Shown here piece by piece: positions 1-11,700 of a stretch of DNA of 31,669 nucleotides. The notes under the pieces are model-generated. The model saw only the letters and a program-made list of their open reading frames with translations. It was not told where the DNA came from and did not search any database. How positions within the stretch are numbered: position 1 is the first letter of the stretch; every line of letters starts with the position of its first letter. The DNA comes from Poteriospumella lacustris (Eukaryota; Sar; Chrysophyceae; Chromulinales; Dinobryaceae). The DNA lies in the NCBI GenBank assembly GCA_008000375.1, contig SMOI01000140.1, positions 1 through 31,669 of the forward strand, read 5' to 3'. A program made the position numbers and the translations under genes.

Positions 1-228
1 TCTCTGGTTTTGCTTTTTCACTTTCTGCAGCGCTTCAAGTCGTTTAGCCTTCTCTTCCTCGGAAATCCCTTTATCAATGGAAAACCAAGAGGCCTTCGAT
101 GAAGTAGGCGTCACTACTGTACCTTGCTTGACAGCAATGACCGCTGAGCTGGCAGCTGGAGGCTGCTGGTCGCGATGGAAATCTTCCAAGTCTGGGATAT
201 AATCCCCACCTCGCTCTGGATGAATCAT
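1..228 (-). CDS. N-terminal part of an unidentified protein (runs off the window)
   Basis: An open frame starts at the ATG at 228-226 and stays open for 76 codons to the window edge, so the C-terminus is missing. The protein begins MIHPERGGDYIPDLEDF. A Pro/Ala/Ser/Val-rich stretch follows, and then a charged, probably helical segment with the run EEEKAKRLEALQKVKKQ. The motif GGDYIPDLED faintly recalls the GGD..IPDLEE motif of the intraflagellar-transport subunit IFT43. The residues after it do not follow IFT43, so I do not assign it. Another ATG lies 10 bases upstream in a different frame (238-236) and gives only a 60-codon arginine/serine-rich frame, which looks non-coding. The gene is divergent from the elongin-B-like gene, and the two share about 425 bp of upstream DNA. 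Confidence 0.5.
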   Translation of the reverse strand, partial: MIHPERGGDYIPDLEDFHRDQQPPAASSAVIAVKQGTVVTPTSSKASWFSIDKGISEEEKAKRLEALQKVKKQNQR

Positions 229-653
229 GGTGATTCATGTATTGAATAATGATCAATTAATTTTTCAGTCTACTCTTATAAGAGTTGTGTCATTCTGGTT
301 CACGAAATTTTCGACACACACTACCAGCACTACCTTCCCCCCGGATGATGTTCCACCAGAAATTCCTCGGCTGGAAATTTTGATCGAAGAGTGACGTTTT
401 TCAGTTTTTGTGTGTTTTGATCGACCGTTTCGAAACGCCCAAACTTCTCGTTTGTTTTGTCTTTGAATGAACTGGAGCTCCGAACGAGCGAGACGAGAGG
501 GGCAGGAAAAGGAAATGGGAAAGCCTTTCGAAAAGAAGAACAAAAACTATCTGCTCAGCGAAAGTCTTTTCGGCAAACATTGTTGTCACAGCTTCCTTTC
601 AGGAATTTACGTGCCAAGTTTTGACTTTCATCTTTTTTCATTTTCAACGAAAG
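229..653. promoter_or_regulatory. Shared upstream region of two divergent genes
   Basis: This gap separates the divergent starts at 228 (-) and 654 (+), so it should hold both promoters. The stretch just before the plus-strand start is pyrimidine-rich (TTTCATCTTTTTTCATTTTC at about 626-645). That could be an initiator-like element, but I cannot prove it. Short open frames in the gap on both strands lack recognisable protein features and conflict with each other, so I do not call them genes. Confidence 0.3.
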
Positions 654-1017
654 ATGTCACAGTATATTCGACTAAAGCGCAAGAACCAGACAATCTTTCT
701 GCACGTAGAGCCAAGCAATAGTTTCGGAGTTATCAAGCAGCGGATCGCCGAAATTCTCAGCTTGCCTGATCCCTCCAAAATTATGCTCATCGGTCCTGAT
801 AAGGTAAGGAAATAACCAGCGTTGGTGGCGATTTCTCTTATGCCATATCACCCGTTTTCAGAAAAAAGAGCTCGTGGACCTTGCCTCTATTTCTGATCAA
901 GAAATCAAGAACGACGACATTGTATACATGGTTTTGGCCAAGGAAGTTGGTGGTGGCTGGGAAGAACTCCAGGTGGACTCCTACACAAGTTTCAGTGCAG
1001 AAGAAGGGTCACACTAA
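654..1017 (+). CDS. Elongin-B-like ubiquitin-fold protein
   Basis: The gene has two exons, 654-803 and 862-1017, separated by a 58-bp GT-AG intron (donor GTAAGG, acceptor TTTTCAG). They encode 101 residues. The first 50 residues follow the ubiquitin-like pattern of elongin B: a basic strand (YIRLKRKNQTIFLHV), then FGVIKQRIAEIL and an L.DPSKIMLIG segment. The second exon carries the acidic turn and a hydrophobic strand (DDIVYMVLAKE) followed by WEELQV, as in the C-terminal tail of elongin B. Animal elongin B is about 118 residues and partners elongin C in cullin-2/5 ubiquitin ligases and the elongin complex. That role is inferred from the family. Another small ubiquitin-fold protein is possible. 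It converges on the PX gene, with 84 bp between the stop codons. Confidence 0.6.
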
Positions 1018-1101
1018 GGCTATTTTGATTGACAAGAGTGATGAAAGTAATCGAAGAAAAACAAATAATTATGTACAAAAGCTCTTCCGTCATCGCACAC
1101 T

Positions 1102-2144
1102 CTACGTTGCTCGCGTTTTTGATTCATACCATTGATTGAAAGTCGCAAAATCAACATAGCTCATTTGACGAGGAGCTGGTGATACTTCCTTCCACGTGTC
1201 GGTGTTGATAAGACGCCCCTGACTTGCATCATATACCCATCCGTTGTCAACTTTCTCGGTGTACCCCGCAAGTGCGTCATGTTCAAGAGTTTTCCCGTCG
1301 GAGGACAGAGTTCTATTTCCTGCGGATGCGCTCGTGGAAGATCTGCCTCCCTTCACTGGAACAGAAGAGAGATGCGTCGAGAAAGAGCTAACAGATGATG
1401 CATGCAAGGCTTTCATTTCAAAGAACTCTTGCACGCGTGGATGATTCTGCAGAAATGGGTAATTCTTGAACAGCTCGTAGAAGAAGACCTATCAACGGAC
1501 ACAAGATTGAGCTCAGTACGTCAATTTCCTCAACAAATACGTTCGTGTTTACCTGAAGATCAGCCCGACGTCGAACAACTAACTCACTGTTCGGATTGTT
1601 GCTTTGATTTGATGACATCGACCACTTCGCCTCGTAGTTAGGAAACCTGATGGAGGCGTTGTACTCAATATCCTCAAACTCCATCATCAGCTGTACCAGG
1701 CGAAACATAACGGTGAATACTCACGTTTTAGAACGAAAAAAAACTGTGCAAACATCTTACGCTGTAGTAGAGTGATTTGATGTCTCTAAAGCGATGATAC
1801 ACTTTGTGTTCAACACCGTCGATAAGTCGGCGTATTGAGAGCCCATAAACCACATATTTGGATTTCCCCATGAGACTACCAACTGTTTCTTTCTGTACAG
1901 CTTCTTCAACTGTCACTAAATATGCACACGCCAACATCGACGAGTCCATTGCTGACGATGCAGCCGTCACGGATGGTGTTCTCAATGTCTGAGGTTCAGT
2001 GACATTGATCTTCGATTCTGGTGCGCTGGCCGCAGAAGATATTTGCCCAGGCGCATAGGAAGGTTCAATAGCAGGTGATACAGCCAGACAATCGTCAATT
2101 TTGTCCTTGGCAACAAATATCTCCGCCAGCAAATTGTTCTCCAT
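1102..2144 (-). CDS. PX-domain (phosphoinositide-binding) protein
   Basis: Three exons read in order 2144-1761, 1690-1553 and 1488-1102. They are joined by 70-bp and 64-bp GT-AG introns, both in phase 0, and give 302 residues. Residues 1-70 are Ala/Ser/Pro-rich. A PX fold spans about 75-200: strands ending in KYVVYGLSIRRL, the basic turn YHRFRDIKSLYYS, a FPNYEAK loop matching the usual FP.K element, RRRADLQVFFYELF, and a closing helix (HPRVQEFFEM). The Arg in the HRFRD turn and the RRR cluster correspond to phosphate-contacting positions of PX domains, which bind PI3P-type lipids on endosomes. The tail (200-302) is Ser-rich, then aromatic (GWVYDASQGRLIN, FNQWYES), and I do not recognise it. 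A sorting-nexin or trafficking role is inferred from the domain only. Confidence 0.7.
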
Positions 2145-2717
2145 CTCGCGCCGATAGAACGAGGATAGCAGCAGCGGAAAGAGTAGAGATATCGAAAGCT
2201 AGAAAATGAGCCGTTCACTCTGAGAGGATTATATTTTCGTCGGTAGCTTGAAATTGACGTGTTGTATTGAAAAACTTCCGCTGGGCGATGGATGGGATCG
2301 CTCGATTTCCGATCATCATCATCGTGTTTTTCTTGCCGTCAGAGATCAGTTGCTGCTGCTGTGCTGCAACCAATCGACAAAACCGGCTGGATAGTCCGCC
2401 ACCGGGATACTGTTGTAATATTCAGGACGCTATAGTTGTTTAGGGGAATACATTTGTCAATTCAAATCGCTCTCAAAAAACGACGACCACGTCTACACAT
2501 TTAACTACTCGGTGTAATACGTACTCAGGGTCAGAGGCTGGATGGATGTAGAATTGCAATAATTATAGTGTTTATTATAGTGTTTTGAAAAACAGTTTTT
2601 TGTTTGCTATTTTTGTTTTCTTCTTTCTCTTTTTGTTGTTGTTGCGACTTCGCACTCTTTTTCGAAAGGTTTCACTGCACAGCGACGAACAAAGGCGGGC
2701 AACACAGCACTTCCAAC
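2145..2717. other. Gap between dynein 3' end and PX gene 5' end
   Basis: Both neighbours are on the minus strand. This 573-bp stretch therefore holds the PX promoter (upper part) and the dynein 3' flank (lower part). It is locally low in complexity, with CAT/ATC triplets near 2315-2330, TTG/TTT-rich sequence near 2600-2640 and a short tandem repeat at 2562-2585. I found no convincing gene. The open frames here are short and compositionally skewed. Confidence 0.4.
2562..2585. repeat. Perfect 12-bp tandem duplication
   Basis: The unit ATTATAGTGTTT occurs twice in a row (2562-2573 and 2574-2585) in the 3' flank of the dynein gene. It is probably simple slippage, and no function is suggested. 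Confidence 0.8.
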
Positions 2718-5700
2718 TTACAGCGCATCCATCACAGATACGACTCCCGCCAATACCCATTTACCAGGCTCCATCTTTGTACGTAACTGCAACGAGAAGA
2801 CATACGTTGGTCCACGTTGTTGCGTCTTATACACCGGGCAGGCAAAGATGCCCGCTTCTTGCTTGTCCAAAATCACTGGTTTGATGTTGATCACTGGCAA
2901 TGGACAGAACATTTCTCGAGGACGAGAGGACTCCAACAGACCTTGGTTGATATTCCATGATCCACCTTCCAAGAACAAACCCGAAATATACGTTCCCTCT
3001 TTCGCTGGAGCGTTGAATTCTTCCGCATTCATTTTCTTCATCACGTCCGTCATCAACGACAACTTGTCCAACTCCAACGATTGGGATTGGGCGGTGATCT
3101 GCATCACCGCCGTCAAAAACGATTGAGGATTGAACAAGCCCGAGATCCACGTCACGCTCGGCATATCTTGAATGGCCTGCGACCAATCATTCAATTGGGT
3201 GATACGATTGTTCAAATCGATCAACCAACTGCCCAGTGATCGTAACGAAGGATACGCCAAGATCTCCCATCGACGAGGAACACGATCCAAAAACAACGAA
3301 TTCGACAACTCTTCCATCGCGTCGGATATTGTCAAATCACCTTTGAATCCAGAATCCAATTCCACCAACGAACGAATCATTTCTTGAACCAAATTGTTCA
3401 TTCGTTCACATTCTTGCAAAACAATGTTTTGGAACGGACCCATGTCTTCAACACTGCCACCCATACCTTCGACATCATATTTCACGTCACGGAAGGTCTC
3501 TAAAATGTCTTGAATCATAGCTTCTACGACTTGTTGTGCACTTTGTCCTTCTCCAGCATCACCGCCATCCTTATTCGCATCACTAGAACTACTGGCAGCA
3601 CTATTCGCGGACAATTCCAGTACCATGCGCAGCAAATCTTCCGACGTTTGTGTACGGAATCCAATCTCGGCATTGGGATGCAAGCCAAAGGCCAAAGGCG
3701 TTTCCGTCTTCATACCTTCATCAATGTGCTCCAAGACAGTATCGTATGCGGCAGAGGTTGGTGGAGCTTTGAAGACTTCGACGTGGTTGTGTCCACCCCC
3801 GCTACCACCGCCACTGGCACCACCAGCACTGCTACCGCCCGTTAAATCCGCATACGGATACAACACCATTTCTTCCAACAGCTCTTCCCGCATGTAGAAA
3901 TCCAAGTACGTATTCGCCAACAACCGATCGAGATCATTCACAATGTGTCCACCGTACATGATCTCACCGAAGAGATACCGCAAATCCGCCCAGGGGACCT
4001 TGGCCGGTGCCGATTCCATGTAATTCTTCAGCACTTGAAACGAACACGTCAAATCACCCAACGAAAAGGGGTAATTCATATTGAATCCCTTCGTACCAAA
4101 CTTCTTACGCTCGACCATGACCGCATGGAATTGAATCAGACCAATCAAAATGCCCTTCGTACGACTTTCCAATTCTTCAAACGTATCACGAGAGAAACAC
4201 GCAAAGGCTTGTTTCAAATTCGCTTTCAGACCGGAGGGTGGATCCGAGGTGATCTTAATACAACGATCCAAGATACCGATGGGGATATTGTTCGATGGAT
4301 CCGACGAGAAAAACACACGGAATTGTGGATGAATACCCGGTTGACTCGCATACGATTCCAACTTCTTTTCCATGCGATGCAACCATTTCGGCATCAAATG
4401 GACGTTGTTCAAGAAGACCCAATGGCCCTGACGTTGTGCAATTTCCAATTTCTCTTCGGCGATGCGATCTTGTCCCTGACCCAAGGAAATGTTGTGATAT
4501 TCGACACCTTTCACCTTGCTATGCTTCGCCGCCAATTTGTCGACATCGCTCACCACGTCGGCACCGGGGGAGAGAATGAAATACAACGGAATCGACGGGG
4601 ACGAGTCTTCAAAGGATTGCTCTAAGACTTGCAACGAGGACAACTCGGAATCTGATTCCACAAAGTCCTTGCCATTCGGCAACAACTCACGAATGAACGC
4701 GGTCAAGGCCGACGTCAAACGATCGGGTCGTAACATACGAATCACCAACAGTTTCTTAAACGGTTGTCGATCCAATTCACGCCAGGCACCGGGCAATTTC
4801 TCCGTTTCCGGGTTAAACAATTGAAACCATTCAAAGAAACGTGGCGCATTCTCTTCAATGTCATCCGGCAACTTCTCAAAGCCTTCAATCAACGACAAAT
4901 TCTTCAGCCCATTCCAGACCAAATCATTGATCCACGACACCGGCGATTTCTCATCGCCTGTCTTCGGACCAAACAACAAATACCGCAATCCTTCGACCGT
5001 AAATCCACAATCATCTCCCACCATGTTCTGTTGAATCAACACAAACGTCATTTGCGTCAAGAAGATCAATTTGTGTTTCGCAAACAATCCACGATTCACA
5101 AACTTGAAAATCGTATGTCGTAACACCGTTTGTAAGTTTTGTACCCGCTCCAAGGGGTTACTCGCGGCAGGGGCGATTTTCAAGGCTTTCAAGAAGGACA
5201 TCGTGAAGGAATCCAACGAGTATTGGTACATGTGGTCGATGTTGTTCAACTGCAACAGAATGAAATACAACAACGAGGCCTCCGTCGCAATCACACGATA
5301 GACTTCACGCGCCGTGTTGATACCCAATTGCGTTTGTTCCCCTTTGATCACCGCGTCATTGATTTCCATCGAGGTTTGTTTCGTGGCTTCCAACCCTTCA
5401 ATCAACGGGATATCACTCAAAATGTCCTGCGGCGCATTCGACAGACGCTCCAACAATTGATCTTCCAATTCTTTCAATTGAATCTTGTACGTGTTGAAGG
5501 CTTGGACCAATTCGTTACGGGTACGTTCCAATTCAGGTTCTTCTTCGCTGACGATGGTGGCCAACAATTGATCTTCCAAGCCCTTGCGGGTGACGATGAA
5601 ATTGATGATGGTACATTGCGCCGCGATTTCGGGCTTGTAGTGTGGGTTGGACAGCTTGGTTTGCAAGTACATGCGGAAATGTTGGTCGTATTCGACGTCT

Positions 5701-8700
5701 TCCTCGCCAATCTTCAAGTACAACGTCTTGCCCTTCTTGAACACCGCTTTCGACAAGATCGGTTCCAACGCCGCATCCAGTTGTTCGTCGACGTTCTCCA
5801 TGATGACGGTGTCGCCATTGGTAATCGCCGTGATGATCTTTTGCATCCATCCTTTCTCTCCCGTGCGGACCAGCAACAGATTGCGGCCCGTCTTCTGCGC
5901 TTGAATAGTTTCATGGCGTAACAACCAACGAATACCTTGCAATTGAGGATCTATCAACAATGGCCAACGACTCGAGTTCGTGACAATAGCGCCGTTCTCC
6001 AAGGAAATACGATCCGAGGGCAAGCCTTCGTTCTGCCAATTCGCCATTTGTGCATCGTTGCTCAACAACCACAGCGGATCCAAGCCCGCACTCAACGGAA
6101 TGTCGCGGGCTTTCAAATCGGCCAACCAACATTCTTTCCACAAATGATCTCGGAATCCCGCATTAAACGCGCCCAAATACGAGACGAAACTCGCCGCCAA
6201 CATCACGTCACCGGCCATCGTGATATCCTTCGCACGTAGCTTATCCACCGTATCCGCCCAACGTTCTTGTTCCGAGGATAAACCTTTCGTCAACCGTTCG
6301 GCCAGGGCCAACCGATCAGAACATTCTTTGGCCTCGGCTTCCACCCGACTTTTCTCTTCCGTCGCAGCACGGAACTCGTTTTGCAATTTCTGCAATTTCT
6401 GTTCGATGACGCCGAGTTTGTCCTTCACCACCTGCAAATCATCTTCTGCTTTCCGTTTGGCTCTCGTGGCCGTTTCCAAGGATTCCATCAACGGCTTGAC
6501 ACGCTTGTAAATTCCGTTGTATTGCACGATGTTGATCACCCAATTCGCCAAGTTCGCCGCCGCAAACGACTTCGCCCGCATTTTGTCGTAGGTAAACTCG
6601 GGATCGTCCAACATCGGCAGAATCTTCGCAATCACCTCCTCCGGAATGCTTTCACCGCGGTATTTCTCCAACGATTCTTTGAAATTGTCGACTTTCGCCA
6701 TCATTTTCTTGGCATTTTCCCACGAGAAATCCTTCTTTTCGTTCTTCAACATGATCAACACCGCCGTGGTCACTTTTTCGACGCCCGGCGGCGGTTTCGC
6801 AAAGGATTTCAGCTCGGTCAAACTCGTTTTGTCCAAATGATTCACCGCTTCTTGGGCCGCATCCAACGCCGGACGCGCAATCAATAAATCGCCTGCCGCC
6901 TGTTCTTCCAAGACCCGTGCTTCCGCCGCCGCTTGATCGGCTTTCTGTTTCTCGACATCCGCAATCGCTTGTTGCGCTTCGGCCTCGGATCGTTGTTGCC
7001 CCATTTCTTCCAGCAGTTTGTCCGTGGCATGTTTCTTCACGTCCACTTCTTTCTTCTTCTCTTTCAAGAATTCTTGCAACTTCTCCACGTCTTGGTTCGT
7101 GCGTTGCAACGTCTGCAACCCAGTATCCAACCGCTTGATCGAATCATGCATCTCCTGACGCCGTTGGCCGAACAACAACTTGTAGAAACCAATCAACTCC
7201 AAGAACGACTTCGGTGTCGTGTAATTGTACCGCTTCTCGCGTTTGTAATAGTCCTGCGACGCGACACCGACCGAGGCATGGACTTCCGCCACATGGTACG
7301 CGATGTTGTCTTTGATTTCGGGACGATCGCCCCCCAAGTCCATGTCCTCCAGGAACCGTTGCGCGACGGACACCAGGGCTTCCTTGGGCCATTCCAAGAA
7401 CCAATCAATCATCGTGCAATTGATGATACCCGGGAATTTACGGACACGACCGCGGAAACTGTCACCGACGGGGGAGAAACACAAAATCACGTGCAAGTTC
7501 GCCCGTACGCGGTTCAAGAAGAATTCCATCATCGATTCACGGTTGTCGGGTACCCCTTCCGACTTGGCGACATTCCGTAATTGCGCAAAAATGCCATCGT
7601 AGTCTTCTTTCGAAAACAAATCCGGAATGTTGCCCGAACTCAACAGGTCATTGATGTACACCAAGAAACGTTCGTCGGTGATTTGTGCATCGGTCAACAT
7701 GAACACCAATGGTTCCCCGGGCTTCACCGCCGCGCGACGATACATGTCTTTCAAGTGTTCTTTCAAATCGTTGATGCTGAAGTCACTCGTCACCGCGATT
7801 TGGAAGATGTCGTAATGGCAAATGAACGACGCCAATTTGCTCAAACTTTGTTTCCCACTGCCGCCGACCCCAATCAACAACGCATGACCACCGGGGAACA
7901 TCAAAATACGTGAAATACGCAACACGTGACGAATGGCTTGTTCAAACATCACCAAGTTCATCATCGCCTTGCTTTCGTTGTATTCCGCCATTTTCATTTC
8001 GACGATTTTCTTCAATTTTGTCATGTCGTCGTTGTTGGTGTAGCTGACGACGGTGTCATCGGGATACCCACCACCACCACCACCGCCACCACTAGCTTTG
8101 CCTGTGGCGAACATACTGGCGGGTGCAAAATGGGAGAAGAAACAAGGTTCGACCGTGGCGTTGTCCGCATCGTCGTCCAAGAAACGCTTCGCCACCGCCA
8201 CGATGACGTCCCGACAACGATTCACCTCCACGTCCGAGATCAAGCGATCGGAGAAGACACGGGTACTTTCATGGTACCACATGCGGGACAACTGCGTCGT
8301 CGTCGTGATATCCCGCGGACGCGCATTCAACAGGCCCTTGATCACCGACGACAAATCACGCATCGTGAAATTGTAGTGGAACTTCACCGCGGACGGTAAA
8401 AACTTCAAACAAATCTCCCGGTGCAGGGCAATCGTCGCTTCCGTAATCGACTTCAGTTTCGATTGAATCTTCTTGTCGAAGGCGTAGAAATGACCCGTCA
8501 AAATCGTGTTGAAGATCGTAAACAAATCGTTTTCTTGCGGCATTTGACAGGCAAAGGTCACGAAATGACGTTGCAACCGTGGATTAATCGTGAACGAACC
8601 CGATTTATGGTTCATACACGCGATGTATTGACAATCCGTGATCAATTTCTTCAACCCCACGTCATCACGATCAAACCAAGAGCCATGATCCACATGTTGA

Positions 8701-11700
8701 CGCATCAACGCAATGGGTGTCTGTGTACCGTACGTCTCCACAAAGGGCAAATTGATATCGTCAACGAAATAAATCAATTTCCCACCCCCAGGCGGACCAT
8801 ACGTCTTGCCCGATCGCTTGTCAATGTGTTGCTCCAATTGACGTTGCAACGCGTAGGAATCGGTGTAGAAATTCATGTTGATCGTGCACGTCTTGTAGCC
8901 ATCTTCCGACGACATCAAATTCGACAAGAAATCGTTGACCAACATCGTCTTCCCGGTTCCTGCCGAACCCACAAACATCACCGGGCGACCGTTGTGGACC
9001 AGTTGATCCATCAAATACGTCAATCGGACCGATTCCGCCGTAGGAATCAACATCGAAGCACCGGAACCCGCCGAGGACGGTGCTGCCGTGGCACCAGTTG
9101 CACCACCACCACCAACACCACCGGCACCACCACCGCTACCACCCGAGACGGTCGCCGTCATTTTCGTTTGCCAAGAGATCACATCGCCGGTCGCTGGATC
9201 AATGAAATAATCCGTCACGTATCCGGCCTCGGGGAATTTCACCGCTTTCGTCAATCCGCGGAAGAACACGGAGAAACTCTTGCGTACATCCACTTGCTTG
9301 TCGTTCGTCAATGGACCTCCAAACGCCCACATCAAACAGAACAAAAACATACGTTCCATGACCGGTTGACTTCGTTCTCCCTTGTACGCCTTCAACATCC
9401 CATCCAAGAGATAACAGAAGCTCTGCACCATGTTGATCATGGGCAGGGGTACGATCTTCTCCAACTTCGCCGATTGAATGTACTCGATCGTCTTGGCGAG
9501 ATACCGATTCATCAAATACGGCAAATACGACTTTTCCAAGTCATTGGTACGCAACGAGGTCCACGAATCCAAGAATGGTTGATAACCGACGTCGGTATCG
9601 TTGATGTACAAGATACCCGCACGGGAAACGGTGGCAGGGGTCGCATTCTTCAGCGTATGAATCTCAAAGATCATGCGCATGGAATCCGACAGGGGAATAC
9701 GTTCATTGGAGACCAACGTCAGCACTTTGTTGTCGTCCATGACGGTGTTCATCGATTCAATCCAGACGGCATCGATGTCGCCATCCAACACGACCCATTT
9801 GTACGTCTGGGCGGCAGTATACGGAGACACATTCTTCGACATGTTGCGCATGATGATCGACAATACACCGTCTTTCCAATCCTTCGTCAACGTCATGTAT
9901 CCATACAATTCATCGGTCGTCACCGCCTTGGGATTGACTGTTTCATACACCGTCACATTCTTGGCGGCACCGGACGAACCGGACGCGGATGTTTTCGTGC
10001 TGTGGACACTGTTTTGATGCAAATAATTGTGACAATGCGCCAGCGTCTTCCAGACGGTACTTTTACCACACCCCGCCGGTCCCAACAACATCACAGAATG
10101 ACGTACTTCCAACAATTCTTCGTACTGCAGCACTTTCGCGACAAAGATCTCTTCACTCGACAAATTCTGTTGTTTGCAGACTTCCACACAGGCGCGATGC
10201 AAATGACTGTTCACCTTGGGCGGTAAATCCAACCCGGGGAACAAATCGGAAATCAACCGCAAGAAAATGGGGATGTCGTTGCTGGGAATCTTCGGGGTAT
10301 TGAAATCACGCAACGCACGCATCAAAATGGCATCTTCTTCGACATCGGGATCGGCACGTTTCAACATGCCAGCGACACGCAACACCGATTTAATCGCCCG
10401 CAATCCCCAATCGTAGTGGTGTTGTTTGGACAACAGTTCCGACGAGAGTTTGTACAACGTCACGAACTTGATCGAGAGGGGCCGTGCCTTCACGAAGCCC
10501 TCCGCCATCAACATGTTCTCCGAAATCGGCAAGAAATCCGGTTGAATCATGGCACACGAGCGGAACAGGGCCTTTAAGTTCTCTGGCAATTCCGTACGTC
10601 CGGCGTACCCAGGATTCATCGTGATGAACATGCCCACGGTGGGTACCATGGCAATTTGTTCACCGAAGAAATTGAACGTGCCGACTTTCGTCGGTGGGGT
10701 GCCGGCGGGCAACGATTGGAACGCGGCGGGTCGATTGGCGGGTACGGCAAACAAGGCAATGGCATCCAAGATACAACGTACTTGCGAGGCCACGACGGAT
10801 AAGACTTCAATTTCAATGCGGTTGAACTCATCGAAACAACCCCAGGCACCGACTTGCGTCAATCCCTTGAAGATGTCGCCCATCGTTTGGTAATTCATTT
10901 GATCCGAACAATTGAAGACATAGCAGGGCACACCCAAACCACGGGATAAATCTTTCGTCGTTTCGGTTTTCCCGGTTCCAGCAGGACCCGCCGGCGCACC
11001 ACCCATCATCAATCGCAAGGCCACCGTCAACGTCACGTAACAACGATCGGTCAACGGGGTAATCACCAACCGACCACAGTTACCCGTATATTCAAAGGAA
11101 TACTGCGTCGAGAAGTCGCAAATGCGAATGTGGACATTGCGATCCTCGCCGTGCCAATAATACCGCAATTGACTCTGCCACTTGAAATCGACATTGTTCT
11201 CGACTTTCTTTTGAACCAACTGCGTGACAATGTCGCGGTTATGCACGTCAATCGTAATCACCGTGATGATCTTCACGCGATCGCTTTTACTCAATTCCCC
11301 TTGGACCAATCGAATCAAGCCTTCCAAACGCGCCGTACACAGTTCGTTGTATTTCTTCATCGAATCTTCTTGGCCGGATTCCAATTCTTCAAAGGCACTT
11401 TCCACTTCTTCGGTCCAAATGATTTGAGAGGTCACCAAGGCGATTTGCGCTGGAACGGTCATCACCCAATCTTCCCGGGTTCGATTTACATCATCCCAGG
11501 CCAAGGCATCGGCCATCGACCCGTGTAAGACATGCCGCAAGGTCGTTTGCATGCATTTCACCAATTCGTTCAACCATGACTCGACGGCACCGCGCATTTC
11601 AAACAAATTTTGAAACTGCACCGTTTCACCGTCGCGTGAAATCATCGCGCGAGCAGCATCCAGCGGACCATGTGCCGCTTCGGGATCATCTTTCATGGCC

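Noticed and set aside
3945-4625. 226-codon plus-strand frame, and similar ones at 6933-7580 and 12975-13562
   Set aside because: All are shadows of the dynein exon, with no recognisable domain.
5139-5921. 260-codon plus-strand open frame antisense to the dynein
   Set aside because: Same cause: the minus strand here is conserved AAA5/AAA6 sequence. The antisense product is Gln/Phe/Arg-skewed.
8062-8110. CCA microsatellite as an assembly error breaking the dynein
   Set aside because: The frame is kept, the triplets are mixed (GGT/GGC), and several similar tracts occur at domain borders, so real linkers are more likely.
8421-10226. 601-codon plus-strand open frame antisense to the dynein
   Set aside because: It is the mirror of a highly codon-biased dynein region. 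Narrow codon use on the minus strand avoids stops on the other. The product is rich in His, Arg, Gln and Thr, with no domain, while the minus strand reads AAA1-AAA4 modules.
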